A stretch of DNA of 30,853 bases from NCBI GenBank assembly GCA_964478455.1, contig CAYZJD010000007.1, positions 1 to 30,853 of the forward strand. Direction: 5' to 3'. A program made the position numbers and the translations under genes. Below the pieces are notes generated by a model. That model worked only from the letters and a program-made list of their open reading frames with translations, was not told where the DNA came from and did not search any database. Numbering within the stretch: the first letter of the stretch is position 1; each line of letters starts with the position of its first letter. Below are positions 16,179 to 23,942 of this stretch, in pieces. Source of the DNA: CAYZJD01 sp964478455 (GTDB lineage Bacteria; Acidobacteriota; Terriglobia; Bryobacterales; Bryobacteraceae).

Positions 16179-16950
16179 GACCGGCAGTCGATATCTGCAT
16201 AGCGCGCAACTGCTGCCAGAGATATTCCTTCAACTCGATGAACTGGGGGGCCTTTTCCACATCGGGAGGACGCGGGCGCGGCAGCCTGACTTCGATCTCT
16301 TCTCGAATGCGGCTTGGGCGCGGCGTCATCAGCACGACGCGGTCTCCGAGCAGCACCGCTTCCTCCATGCTGTGCGTGACGAAGAAGACCGTTTTGCGGC
16401 TGTGCTCGAGCAGCGCCAGCAAATCCTCCTGCAATAGGCGGCGCGTCTGGGCGTCGACTGCGCCAAAGGGTTCGTCCATCAGCAGGATTGTCGGGTTTAC
16501 CGCGAGCGCTCGCGCTAAGCCCACGCGTTGTTGCATCCCGCCCGACAACTGGCGCGGGTAGTGACGCTCAAATCCTTCCAGGCCGACGGCGCGAATCCAT
16601 TCGCGCGCCTTCAGTTCGCGCTCTGCTCTGGACACGCCGCGCAAATCCAGGCCGAAGGCTACATTCGTCATCACGTCAGCCCACGGCAGCAGTGCGAAGT
16701 TCTGAAATACCATGGCGCGGTCCGCTCCCGGCGCTGACACAAGTTGCCCGTCAATTCGCACCTCGCCCGCGTCTAAAGAGACCAGTCCCATAATGGCCTT
16801 CAAGAGCGTCGTCTTGCCGCAGCCGCTCGGCCCCAACAAGCAGACGATCTCCTGCGTCTGAATCGTCAGATCCACGCCGCCCAGAGCGATAACCGGCGGG
16901 TGTCCGTCGTGGCTTGGGTAGACCTTTCGAACTCCCCTCAGTTCAATCAT
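16168..16950 (-). CDS. ABC transporter ATPase (NitT/TauT type)
   Basis: Cytoplasmic ATP-hydrolysing subunit of 260 residues powering the importer. All motifs are intact: Walker A GPSGCGKTT (40-48), Q-loop Gln83 in VFQNFALLPW, signature LSGGMQQR (135-142), Walker B ILLMDEP (155-161) and switch His193. ALLPW after the Q-loop is typical of the SsuB/TauB group. Its ATG at 16950 overlaps the upstream permease stop by 4 nt (ATGA). Its 3' end overlaps the downstream permease by 11 nt. It is the only ATPase in the cluster and probably serves both permeases as a homodimer. Confidence 0.92.
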   Translation of the reverse strand: MIELRGVRKVYPSHDGHPPVIALGGVDLTIQTQEIVCLLGPSGCGKTTLLKAIMGLVSLDAGEVRIDGQLVSAPGADRAMVFQNFALLPWADVMTNVAFGLDLRGVSRAERELKAREWIRAVGLEGFERHYPRQLSGGMQQRVGLARALAVNPTILLMDEPFGAVDAQTRRLLQEDLLALLEHSRKTVFFVTHSMEEAVLLGDRVVLMTPRPSRIREEIEVRLPRPRPPDVEKAPQFIELKEYLWQQLRAMQISTAGHDG

Positions 16951-17828
16951 TCCGTCACCGCCTGATCTGCCCAGGATGCGGCGCGTGCATAGCGTTGCCT
17001 GTCACTGTATTTCGCGAACCTCGATACTTCAAGCCTTTGACAAAGTTGCGTCAATAAGACCGCTTCGGCGATGACTACGATCACGATGGCGTACATTTCG
17101 GCCGCCTCGAAGTTCCCTTGAAAATGGAGGATGAGACGGCCGACACCGACCGCGATGAGGAGCAGTTCCATCGTGATCATCCCCGAGACCGCGCGGATCA
17201 GTCCCAGTCGAAGCCCCATCAGGACCGCCGGGCTCGCGCCGCGCAACAGGATAGTCAGCCACAACTGGCGCTCCGTCGCGCCGAACGCTCGCGTCATTTC
17301 GATCCAGCTAGGCTCGATCATCCGCACGCCTGCGCGGGTGTTGATGGCAATCGTCGCAAAGGCGAACGAAAAGACGACCATCACGCGCGACGCCAAACCC
17401 AGCCCCGTTGCCATAATGATGATCGGGATCACCGCCGACATCGGCATTACCAAAAGGATGCTCAGGTAGGGCTCGATGAATCTCTCCGCCGCGCGCCAGC
17501 GGCCCATCAGAAATCCCACTGCTACCCCAGCGATCGCGGCGAGACCAAAACCGAGCGCCATCGCCTGGTTGCTGATCCACAAGGCCCCCCACAACCGCGA
17601 TGTCATCAGCAAGCGAACGAGCGCCGCCAGCGTCTCCGTGAATGTAGGCACGAGCAGGCTGTTCACAACGCGCGCCAGCAACTCCCAGCTCAGCGCCAGC
17701 GCGGCAAACGAGCCAAGTCGCAGGCTCCACTTCAACAAGCGAGATGAATCGTTCCCTCTTCCACGCTCAAGGCTCATAATCTTGGCTCGAACGCTCTGCC
17801 GCGCCGCTTCTTGCTCGCCTCCCGCCAC
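16947..17828 (-). CDS. ABC transporter permease (NitT/TauT type), first membrane subunit
   Basis: Inner-membrane subunit, 293 residues from a GTG at 17828, or about 276 from an ATG at 17777; neither has a strong ribosome-binding site, so the start is uncertain. About six transmembrane helices are visible. The coupling region EMTRAFGATERQLWLTILLRGASP matches the EAA loop of SsuC/TauC-like permeases, followed by IRAVSGMITMELL. It is the first gene of the minus-strand importer cluster and lies divergent from the LacI gene across about 276 nt. Confidence 0.85.
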   Translation of the reverse strand: MAGGEQEAARQSVRAKIMSLERGRGNDSSRLLKWSLRLGSFAALALSWELLARVVNSLLVPTFTETLAALVRLLMTSRLWGALWISNQAMALGFGLAAIAGVAVGFLMGRWRAAERFIEPYLSILLVMPMSAVIPIIIMATGLGLASRVMVVFSFAFATIAINTRAGVRMIEPSWIEMTRAFGATERQLWLTILLRGASPAVLMGLRLGLIRAVSGMITMELLLIAVGVGRLILHFQGNFEAAEMYAIVIVVIAEAVLLTQLCQRLEVSRFAKYSDRQRYARAASWADQAVTE

Positions 17829-18104
17829 AAAGCCGGAATTCCCAGTTTAGAACCGTACAACCAGCCGGAGCTGTGCCTCTCGACCGGCCTGGTTGGCTGC
17901 GGCCCGCTGCGCTGTGCACGCTGTTGGAAATCCGGCGTCCGCGGGGGTAGAATGGCGAGTGGTGACGCTTGCTCGTTATCGCAAGTCTAAGGTCAGGTCC
18001 GGACGGGTACAGGGGCCCGTTTTCGGCAGAGCCGGTTAGTCTCACATTGCTCGCGGAGTAGGCGTTTCCATCCTCACGTTCTTTCAACCGGCGGTGATGG
18101 GGTC
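17829..18104. promoter_or_regulatory. divergent intergenic region between importer operon and LacI regulator
   Basis: This must carry promoters for both directions, but no hexamer pair stands out on either strand. The most structured element is an inverted repeat, CTTGC (17968-17972) and GCAAG (17981-17985) with 8 bases between. Its GCAAG half-site equals part of the LacI-type operator at 9203-9216, but spacing and centre differ. Autoregulation is therefore only a weak guess. Confidence 0.35.
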
Positions 18105-19106
18105 ATGACACTCGAGGATGTTGCAAAGAGAGCTGGGGTTTCTACGGCCACAGCCTCCCGGGTCCTCAACAAGGCCGGGGTAGTCAAGGATTCCACCCGA
18201 AGAAGGGTGCTGAAGGCGGCCGAGGAACTGCGGTACCACCCGAACCTCCATGCCAGGAGCCTGGCCGGGGTCAAGAGCCACACCCTCGGCATGATCGTCT
18301 CCAACATCGAGAACCCGTTCTTCCTCGACATCTTTTGCAGTCTGGAGGGGGAGGCTGTCCGGCAGGGCTACGAGGTGGTGGTGGAGCACACCGGCTACCG
18401 CTCCAGCCGGCTGGTCGCAAGCGTCCGCTCGATGCTCGGCCGCCGGATTGCGGGCCTGGCCGTCATCGTGTCCGAGATGGAGCATTCGCTCATTGAAGAG
18501 CTGACCGCCAGCAGCCTCCCAATCGTCTTCTACGACGTCGGCCATCCGGCACGGAACATCACCAACATCAAAGTGCACTATGAGGCGGGGATGCGGCGCA
18601 CCGTCGAGTACCTGTACTCGATCGGCCACAGGCGCATGGCCTTCATCGGACACCATGCCGGCCTCGATCCGCTACACGAGCGGCTCAAAGCGTTTCTCGA
18701 CACGATGGCCCGCTACACGGGAGAAGTGCATCACACGACCGTGGTCAGTGAGGACAGTCCCAGCGGAGGCCGCCGGGCGGCGCGCCAGCTTCTCGACTCG
18801 GGCTTCGGGCCCACCGCCATCCTGTGCGTGAACGACAACATGGCGCTTGGCGTCCTTCGGGAACTGAAGAACTACGGCCTGTCGGTGCCGGCGGATGTCT
18901 CCGTCACCGGCTATGACAACATCGGCATCGCCGAGTTCACCTGCCCGTCGTTGACAACGGTGGACATCCCTCGCGGCCAGATCGGGAAGCTCGCTTTCGA
19001 GGCGCTCATCCAGAGGCAAGCGAACGGCGCCAACGGCTGCCGCGAGATCGTCATCGAGCCACAGCTCATCGTTCGCGAGTCGACCGGCCCCGCCCCCGCA
19101 GAGTAA
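18105..19106 (+). CDS. LacI-family transcriptional regulator
   Basis: DNA-binding repressor of 333 residues. The N-terminal helix-turn-helix is textbook: TLEDVAKRAGVSTATASRVLN (residues 2-22), followed by a hinge helix HARSLAG whose Leu should intercalate at a central CG step. From about residue 60 (HTLGMIVSNIENPFF) a periplasmic-binding-protein-like domain binds the effector, probably a sugar. The ATG at 18105 has GGGG just upstream. A downstream VOC gene starts 11 nt after its stop, so the two are likely co-transcribed. An operator of the right class lies at 9203-9216, upstream of the TonB receptor of the sugar locus; regulation of that locus is inference. Confidence 0.9.
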   Translation: MTLEDVAKRAGVSTATASRVLNKAGVVKDSTRRRVLKAAEELRYHPNLHARSLAGVKSHTLGMIVSNIENPFFLDIFCSLEGEAVRQGYEVVVEHTGYRSSRLVASVRSMLGRRIAGLAVIVSEMEHSLIEELTASSLPIVFYDVGHPARNITNIKVHYEAGMRRTVEYLYSIGHRRMAFIGHHAGLDPLHERLKAFLDTMARYTGEVHHTTVVSEDSPSGGRRAARQLLDSGFGPTAILCVNDNMALGVLRELKNYGLSVPADVSVTGYDNIGIAEFTCPSLTTVDIPRGQIGKLAFEALIQRQANGANGCREIVIEPQLIVRESTGPAPAE

Positions 19107-19117
19107 GATCGTTCCTT

Positions 19118-20116
19118 ATGAGAACACTTCTGACGTTTCTCAGTATTCTTGTCCTTTCAGTCCCCTCCTTCGGACAGCTTCCGGAGTTCTACAAGTCGGT
19201 CGAGACCCTGGTCTGGGTGGTGGACGACCTCGAGCGCGCCGTCGAGGGCTGGAAGAAGCTCGGCTTCACGAACATCAGCTATCTGGGGGATGCCGAACTG
19301 GAAGTGGAGTACCGCGGCAAACCCGCCTACGCGAGCATGCGGGTGGCCACGGGACGCATCGGCGGCGTCGTGGTCGATTGGGTGCAGCCGCTCGGCGGTG
19401 GCAACGCCTACTCCGAGTTCCTCAAGAAGCACGGCAGCGGCGTCTTCAGTCTGATGCACCGCGCCTCCAGCTCTGAGGCCTACGACAAGGAGTTGGAGCG
19501 GCTCAAGGCTCTCGGCGTAGCCGTGCTTCAAAGCGGCGTCCTCCCGTTCGCGGGGATCCGCTACGCCTATCTGGACACCGAGCCAGAAGGCAAGTACGTC
19601 CTTGGACTTGTCGATATCCCCGGCTCTCTCGAAGGAACACCGCTGGAGGTCTCGCCTGAAGATCCATCGGGGCTGAAACTGGTGCAGTACGCCTTTGCGG
19701 TAAAGGACCTCGACGCGGTTTCAAAATACTGGGCGAAGTTGGGGTTTCCGGCCATGGACGTAACGAGCGTCGACCCGCGCGACTACCACTACCGTGGCAA
19801 GCCCGCCGATTTCAACATGAAACTCGGCTGGCAACGTCACGGCCAGGTGGTCTACGAGTGGATCCTCTCGACGAAGGGCCCGAACGTCTACCTCGACCAC
19901 ATGGACAAACACGGCGAAGGCGTCCATCACATCGCCTTCAATGTGGATGACATGGATAAGGCCATCGCTCGTTGGAACGAGCTTGGCTTTCTCTCCTCTC
20001 AGAGCGGCGCCTGGGGCGAGAAGGACAAGCCCGGTTCCGGGCGGTTCAGCTACCAGGACACCCAGTCCATTGGAGGAATCGACGTCGAGCTTCTCTGGAA
20101 CTACAAGGCCAAGTAA
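19118..20116 (+). CDS. secreted tandem VOC (glyoxalase-like) protein
   Basis: 332 residues with a signal peptide (about 1-19) and two vicinal-oxygen-chelate modules: about 25-165, and about 187-330. The second module has plausible metal ligands in GEGVHHIAF (His270/His271) and VELLW (Glu324). The equivalent stretch of the first module reads GSGVFSLMH, so the His pair is replaced by Phe110/Ser111 and that site looks dead or structural. VOC proteins include dioxygenases, isomerases, lyases and binding proteins; an exported one next to a LacI regulator might act on a sugar derivative, but no reaction can be assigned. It lies 11 nt after the LacI stop and converges on the small membrane protein gene with a 6-nt gap. 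Confidence 0.75.
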   Translation: MRTLLTFLSILVLSVPSFGQLPEFYKSVETLVWVVDDLERAVEGWKKLGFTNISYLGDAELEVEYRGKPAYASMRVATGRIGGVVVDWVQPLGGGNAYSEFLKKHGSGVFSLMHRASSSEAYDKELERLKALGVAVLQSGVLPFAGIRYAYLDTEPEGKYVLGLVDIPGSLEGTPLEVSPEDPSGLKLVQYAFAVKDLDAVSKYWAKLGFPAMDVTSVDPRDYHYRGKPADFNMKLGWQRHGQVVYEWILSTKGPNVYLDHMDKHGEGVHHIAFNVDDMDKAIARWNELGFLSSQSGAWGEKDKPGSGRFSYQDTQSIGGIDVELLWNYKAK

Positions 20117-20122
20117 CGGCGG

Positions 20123-20332
20123 CTACTTCCCCGGCCGGAAATTCCACGCGTAGATCGCGCCAAGCACGATCAGCAGCGCCCCCCACCAGATGCCCGCGTG
20201 GAGGCGCGCCAGCACGATCGCTCTCCCCGGTGGCGATACAAGCCCATACAGGCCGAGACCCGCAATAATGGCCCCGTAAACCAGAAGCAGAAGTCCGATA
20301 AAGAACCAGATCGAGATAAAGTGTCTGCCCAT
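20123..20332 (-). CDS. small two-helix membrane protein downstream of the SSS symporter
   Basis: A 69-residue protein with two hydrophobic helices (about residues 8-30 and 45-62), a short loop between, and a basic C terminus (FRPGK). The ATG at 20332 has AGGAG 6-7 bases upstream, a strong start. The gap from the symporter stop is only 9 nt, so they form one transcript. I do not recognise a named family. The pairing suggests a small accessory subunit or stabiliser of the transporter, but this is inference. Confidence 0.75.
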   Translation of the reverse strand: MGRHFISIWFFIGLLLLVYGAIIAGLGLYGLVSPPGRAIVLARLHAGIWWGALLIVLGAIYAWNFRPGK

Positions 20333-20341
20333 GGCCTGCTC

Positions 20342-22057
20342 CTACCAGAAAATGGCCTGAAGAATCAGGAATGCCAAGCCGACGACGCCGGCCCAGAAGA
20401 TGGGGCGCTGGTAGAGCGGCAGGTGCCGCTCCGTGGGAATTTCGGTCACGCCGTAGACAAGCCCGGTGAGTTCCTCCACCGGCTTGGGCCTCGTCATCAG
20501 GCTCACCGCCACCGTGACCACCACGCAGATCGTCCACGACCACAGCGCGCGGTACATGTTCTCCGCCATGTCCTTGGCGTGCGGGGAAAGCGCGATAATC
20601 GCCAGGGCCGAGTGATCCACCTTCACCCAGGCCCACATCGCGATCGAGGAGACAGTGCCCGCCAGCAGGCCCCAGAAGCCGCCCGCCGGAGAGGCCCGCC
20701 GCCAGAGCATTCCGATCAACACGGTCCCGAACAGCGGCGCGATGAAGAAGCTGAACAACGCCTGAACGTAGTCCATGATGCTCTTGAACTGCATCACCAG
20801 GTAGGCCGTGCCGATGCTTACCAGCACCCCGAGGATGGTGCACCAGCGCCCCATCTTCACGTAGTGCGCGTCGGAAGCCTCTTTGCGAATCAGCGCGCGG
20901 TAAATGTCATATGTCCAGACCGTGGCGAAGGCGCTCACGTTGCCGGCCATGCCCGACATAAAGCCCGCGATCAGCGCCGTGATCCCCAGGCCGAGCAGGC
21001 CGGGTCCGAGGTAGCGGGCGAGCATCAGCGGCAGGACTTCGTTGTAGCTGTGGCCGCCGGTCGCCACGGCGACGTCCTCGCCGGTCAGCTTCACCGGCAG
21101 CACCGCCAGCCCGAGCAGCCCGGGCAGGATCACGATGAACGGCACCATCATCTTGAACGCCGCGCCGATGATCGGGGCGAGCTTGGCCGAGCGCAGATCC
21201 TTGGCCGCCAGCACGCGCTGCACAACGAGGAAATCCGTTGTCCAGTAGCCGAACGAGATCACCCAGCCCAATCCAAGCACGATGCCCGTCCAGTGGATCC
21301 CCATGGGGTTGTCGGTGAAGTGCGCCATCGTCCGCCAGAGGTGTGTATAGTCCTGGCCCGGGAAGTTCTTCGAGATCCGCTCCACCATGCCGCTCCAGCC
21401 GCCGGCCTCGATCAGCCCGATGATCGGAATCAGCAAGGCGCCCAGCCAGATCAGCACGAACTGGAGGACCTCGTTGAAGATCGCCGACAGCAGCCCCCCG
21501 AGGGCCACGTAAACCGCCACCGTGAGTGAAGACGCCCAGATGCTGAAGTTGATGTCCCAACCCAAGACCACCTTCATCACCAGCGCCATCGAGTACATGT
21601 TGATCCCGCTCATCAGCACCGTCATGAAGGCGAAGGAAACCGCCGACAACGCGCGGCTCGGCTCGCCGAAGCGCAACTTCAAGTAGCCCGGCACGGAGTG
21701 CGTCTTCGAGATGTAATAGAAGGGCATCATCACGACGGCCAGGAACAGCATCGCCGGGATCGCCCCGATCCAGTACCAGTGCGTCGCCAGAATGCCGTAC
21801 TGGTAGGCGGCCGCCGCCCATCCCATCAGTTCGAGCGAGCCGAGATTGGCCGCCAGGAAGCTCAGTCCCGCCACCCAGGCGGTCATCTCGCGCCCGGCCA
21901 GGAAGAAGTCTTCGCCGGTGCGCGTGTGGCGCTTCAGGTAGAAGCCGATCGCCAGCACCGACGCGAAGTAGATGATGATGATCAGCAGATCGCCGAAGTT
22001 GAGCGTGATCAAGCGCGACGGCGCCTGCTGGAGCAGAAAGAAGCCGAGGCCGGTCAT
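20342..22057 (-). CDS. sodium:solute symporter family (SSS) transporter, SGLT-like
   Basis: Inner-membrane cotransporter that uses the sodium gradient, 571 residues from the ATG at 22057; a GTG at 22072 gives five more, and neither has a clear ribosome-binding site. Around 14 helices are visible. Family features are the GREMTAWVAGLSFLAANLGSLELMG stretch in the first core helices, VALGGLLSAIFNEVLQF in the sixth region, and FGYWTTDFLVVQRVLAAKD, typical of the sugar (SGLT) branch. A small membrane protein is encoded 9 nt downstream. Given the sugar catabolism genes in this window, a sugar or sugar acid is a reasonable substrate, but it cannot be fixed from sequence. Confidence 0.87.
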   Translation of the reverse strand: MTGLGFFLLQQAPSRLITLNFGDLLIIIIYFASVLAIGFYLKRHTRTGEDFFLAGREMTAWVAGLSFLAANLGSLELMGWAAAAYQYGILATHWYWIGAIPAMLFLAVVMMPFYYISKTHSVPGYLKLRFGEPSRALSAVSFAFMTVLMSGINMYSMALVMKVVLGWDINFSIWASSLTVAVYVALGGLLSAIFNEVLQFVLIWLGALLIPIIGLIEAGGWSGMVERISKNFPGQDYTHLWRTMAHFTDNPMGIHWTGIVLGLGWVISFGYWTTDFLVVQRVLAAKDLRSAKLAPIIGAAFKMMVPFIVILPGLLGLAVLPVKLTGEDVAVATGGHSYNEVLPLMLARYLGPGLLGLGITALIAGFMSGMAGNVSAFATVWTYDIYRALIRKEASDAHYVKMGRWCTILGVLVSIGTAYLVMQFKSIMDYVQALFSFFIAPLFGTVLIGMLWRRASPAGGFWGLLAGTVSSIAMWAWVKVDHSALAIIALSPHAKDMAENMYRALWSWTICVVVTVAVSLMTRPKPVEELTGLVYGVTEIPTERHLPLYQRPIFWAGVVGLAFLILQAIFW

Positions 22058-22103
22058 GGGGATCAGACCCACTGATTGTATATGCGCGGCTGCCCCTTGT
22101 CCA

Positions 22104-22178
22104 AAAAGGGGTCAGCCTGATCTGGTCCATTTTTCAGGAGCGCACCGGAAAATGGGGCAGATCAGGCTGACCCCTTTT
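22104..22178. repeat. long REP-like hairpin between divergent genes
   Basis: The arms 22104-22124 and 22158-22178 are perfectly complementary over 21 bases (starting AAAAGGGGTCAGCC and ending GGCTGACCCCTTTT). An inner arm pair CCATTTT (22127-22133) and AAAATGG (22149-22155) extends the structure to nearly a full hairpin. It sits between the divergently transcribed symporter gene and the SH3-like gene. No transposase or direct repeats flank it. It looks like a non-autonomous REP/BIME-type unit. Confidence 0.8.
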
Positions 22179-22233
22179 AGGGTTGTAGCAAAGGCGGCGG
22201 TTGGATAGACTGGCGCCGAGGGGCAACCACGCC

Positions 22234-23415
22234 ATGTTCCGCCTTCCCCGCTCGGTCCGGACTGTTGTCATCCTTGGCTTCGTCGGCTCGGCCCCGGCCG
22301 TCTCTCAGATTTCGCAACCCGCTGCCCAGGCCACGGTCAGCGCCGACTCGACCCCTGTTTACTCCCGCATGTCCACGTCGAGCGACATCGTCAAGACCCT
22401 CAAGAAAGGCGACGCGGTCAAGGTAGACTTCTCCATCAGCACGCCCGACACGGTCTGGTGTAGCATCGTCGAGCCGGGGCGTACCGATCCTACCGGCTAC
22501 TTGCCCTGCCGCTACCTCGACCGGAGAAAACCTCCGGAATCCGTGGAACTGGCGTCACCATCGGCGCCGCGCGGCGAGCGTGTCCGCTTTCGTTTCAGTC
22601 CCCCCGTGGGCGCACCGTTCGTTCAGGTCCAGAAGGTCACGAAGGTGAAGCGCAGCGGCGACAAGACGCAGACCGACGTCGCCGAGTCCCGCGTGCGAGT
22701 CACGATCAGCCACAGCGAGCAGGGCTACACCATCGCTTACAAGGTCCTCTCGGCAACCGCCACCCGCGACGGCCGGCCGGTTCCAACCGAGATGCCGAAA
22801 TGGCTCCAAAACACCGTCGTCACCTATGAAGTGAATGCCAACGGCCAACTGCTCGGAATCACCGGCTGGGAAGACACCGTAGACAAGCTGAGGCGGTCGT
22901 TGCCACCACAGGCGGCCGAGTTCATGGCGACTCTCGTCAGCGACCAGATGCTGATCGACCACGCCAAGGCGGAGTGGGACGCACGCATCGGCAGCTTCGC
23001 CGGCATGGAGGCCGCGATGGGGGAATCCTGGTCGGGCGTCAACGAAGTTCCGCTTCCAGGCGGGGGCACGGCGCCGATGAATTTCACGACGACGCTCGCC
23101 GGCAAGGAGCCCTGCGGCACGGCAAGCTGTGTCCGCCTCGAGTACACCGCCGATTCCGATTCCAGGGCCATCGGCAGCATGATTGAGCGCATCTTCCGGC
23201 AGATCGCCGGCATGGCTTCTCTCGCCGCAGCGCCGCAGGTGGAAAGCGCCGGGATCGAGGTCGCCGGCGCCCGGCTGATGGACCCGGATACGATGATGAT
23301 CCACTCGGAAACAACGGTCCGCAACATCCGGCTCACGGTCAACGTCCCTGGACGCGGCACAGAGAGCGGCGAGCTCGAAGAGACCAGGGAGTATCAGAAC
23401 CTCTACGGAAGGTGA
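22234..23415 (+). CDS. secreted protein with an SH3-like domain, function unknown
   Basis: 393 residues from the ATG at 22234. The frame is open to a TTG at 22201, but the ATG starts a better signal peptide (about residues 1-24) and GAGGGG lies 12 bases upstream. After the signal, residues about 30-85 resemble a bacterial SH3 repeat (ATVSADSTPVYSRMSTSSDIVKTL, KKGDAVKVD, and a CRYLDR end). The remaining 300 residues are mixed alpha/beta with two Cys (CGTASC) that may form a disulfide. I do not recognise that part. It could be a wall- or envelope-associated binding protein. It is alone, with a hairpin repeat upstream. Confidence 0.65.
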   Translation: MFRLPRSVRTVVILGFVGSAPAVSQISQPAAQATVSADSTPVYSRMSTSSDIVKTLKKGDAVKVDFSISTPDTVWCSIVEPGRTDPTGYLPCRYLDRRKPPESVELASPSAPRGERVRFRFSPPVGAPFVQVQKVTKVKRSGDKTQTDVAESRVRVTISHSEQGYTIAYKVLSATATRDGRPVPTEMPKWLQNTVVTYEVNANGQLLGITGWEDTVDKLRRSLPPQAAEFMATLVSDQMLIDHAKAEWDARIGSFAGMEAAMGESWSGVNEVPLPGGGTAPMNFTTTLAGKEPCGTASCVRLEYTADSDSRAIGSMIERIFRQIAGMASLAAAPQVESAGIEVAGARLMDPDTMMIHSETTVRNIRLTVNVPGRGTESGELEETREYQNLYGR

Positions 23416-23548
23416 CGGCCGGATCAGAGCCGCAGCCGCAGGGGTCTCTCCATTCTGTAACACCCAACACGGGAAGCAGTTAGCGCCCCTTCGCCCGAAC
23501 CGCGAAGATTCCGGGATTCGCCAATCCGCAGCCAATCCGCATTGGATC

Positions 23549-23577
23549 TTGACGGCAGCCTCGAAATCGTCCATACT
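23549..23577 (+). promoter_or_regulatory. promoter for the first PadR gene, with a very short leader
   Basis: TTGACG (23549-23554) and CATACT (23572-23577) are separated by exactly 17 bases. The expected start point near 23584 leaves only about 8 bases before the ATG at 23592, and no ribosome-binding site precedes the ATG. The message may therefore be leaderless or nearly so. PadR autorepression here would be typical of the family. Confidence 0.55.
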
Positions 23578-23591
23578 CCTATCGACTGTCT

Positions 23592-23933
23592 ATGGGAACA
23601 AAAGAACAAGCAGGCTCGGAGTTGTTACCAGGGACGCTGGAGATGCTCATCCTCAAGACGCTGACCCGCGGCCCCATGCACGGTTACGGGATCGCCCAGC
23701 ACATCCGGCAGGTATCGGAGGAGGTGCTGCAAGTCGGCGAAGGGTCGCTTTACCCGGCCTTACAACGGCTGCTGATCAACGGCTGGGTAGCGGCCGAATG
23801 GGGGCTGTCGGACAACAACCGCCGAGCGCGCTACTACACGCTTACGCCTGCGGGGCGAAAGCAGCTTGCCGCGGAGGTGGAGAGCTACGGCCGCGTCATC
23901 GGAGCGATCGCGCGGGTGATGGGAATGGCGTAG
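23592..23933 (+). CDS. PadR-family transcriptional regulator
   Basis: 113-residue winged-helix repressor. The PadR pattern is clear: GTLEMLILKTL, GPMHGYGIAQHI, GEGSLYPALQRL in the recognition region, and the wing with RARYYTLTPAGRKQL. A C-terminal helix of about 25 residues would make the dimer. Acidobacteria commonly place such a regulator right before an ADOP permease gene, as here (9-nt gap). The likely role is ligand-responsive control of the permease and of itself. The effector is unknown. Confidence 0.9.
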   Translation: MGTKEQAGSELLPGTLEMLILKTLTRGPMHGYGIAQHIRQVSEEVLQVGEGSLYPALQRLLINGWVAAEWGLSDNNRRARYYTLTPAGRKQLAAEVESYGRVIGAIARVMGMA

Positions 23934-23942
23934 GAAGGTTCG

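Noticed and set aside
17968..17985. LacI operator for autoregulation
   Set aside because: Half-sites match only partly and the 8-base spacing has no central CG, so it is kept only as a weak note in the intergenic entry.
20198..21529. 443-codon plus-strand frame opposite the symporter
   Set aside because: His/Arg/Gln-rich antisense frame; the minus strand encodes a clear multi-helix transporter.
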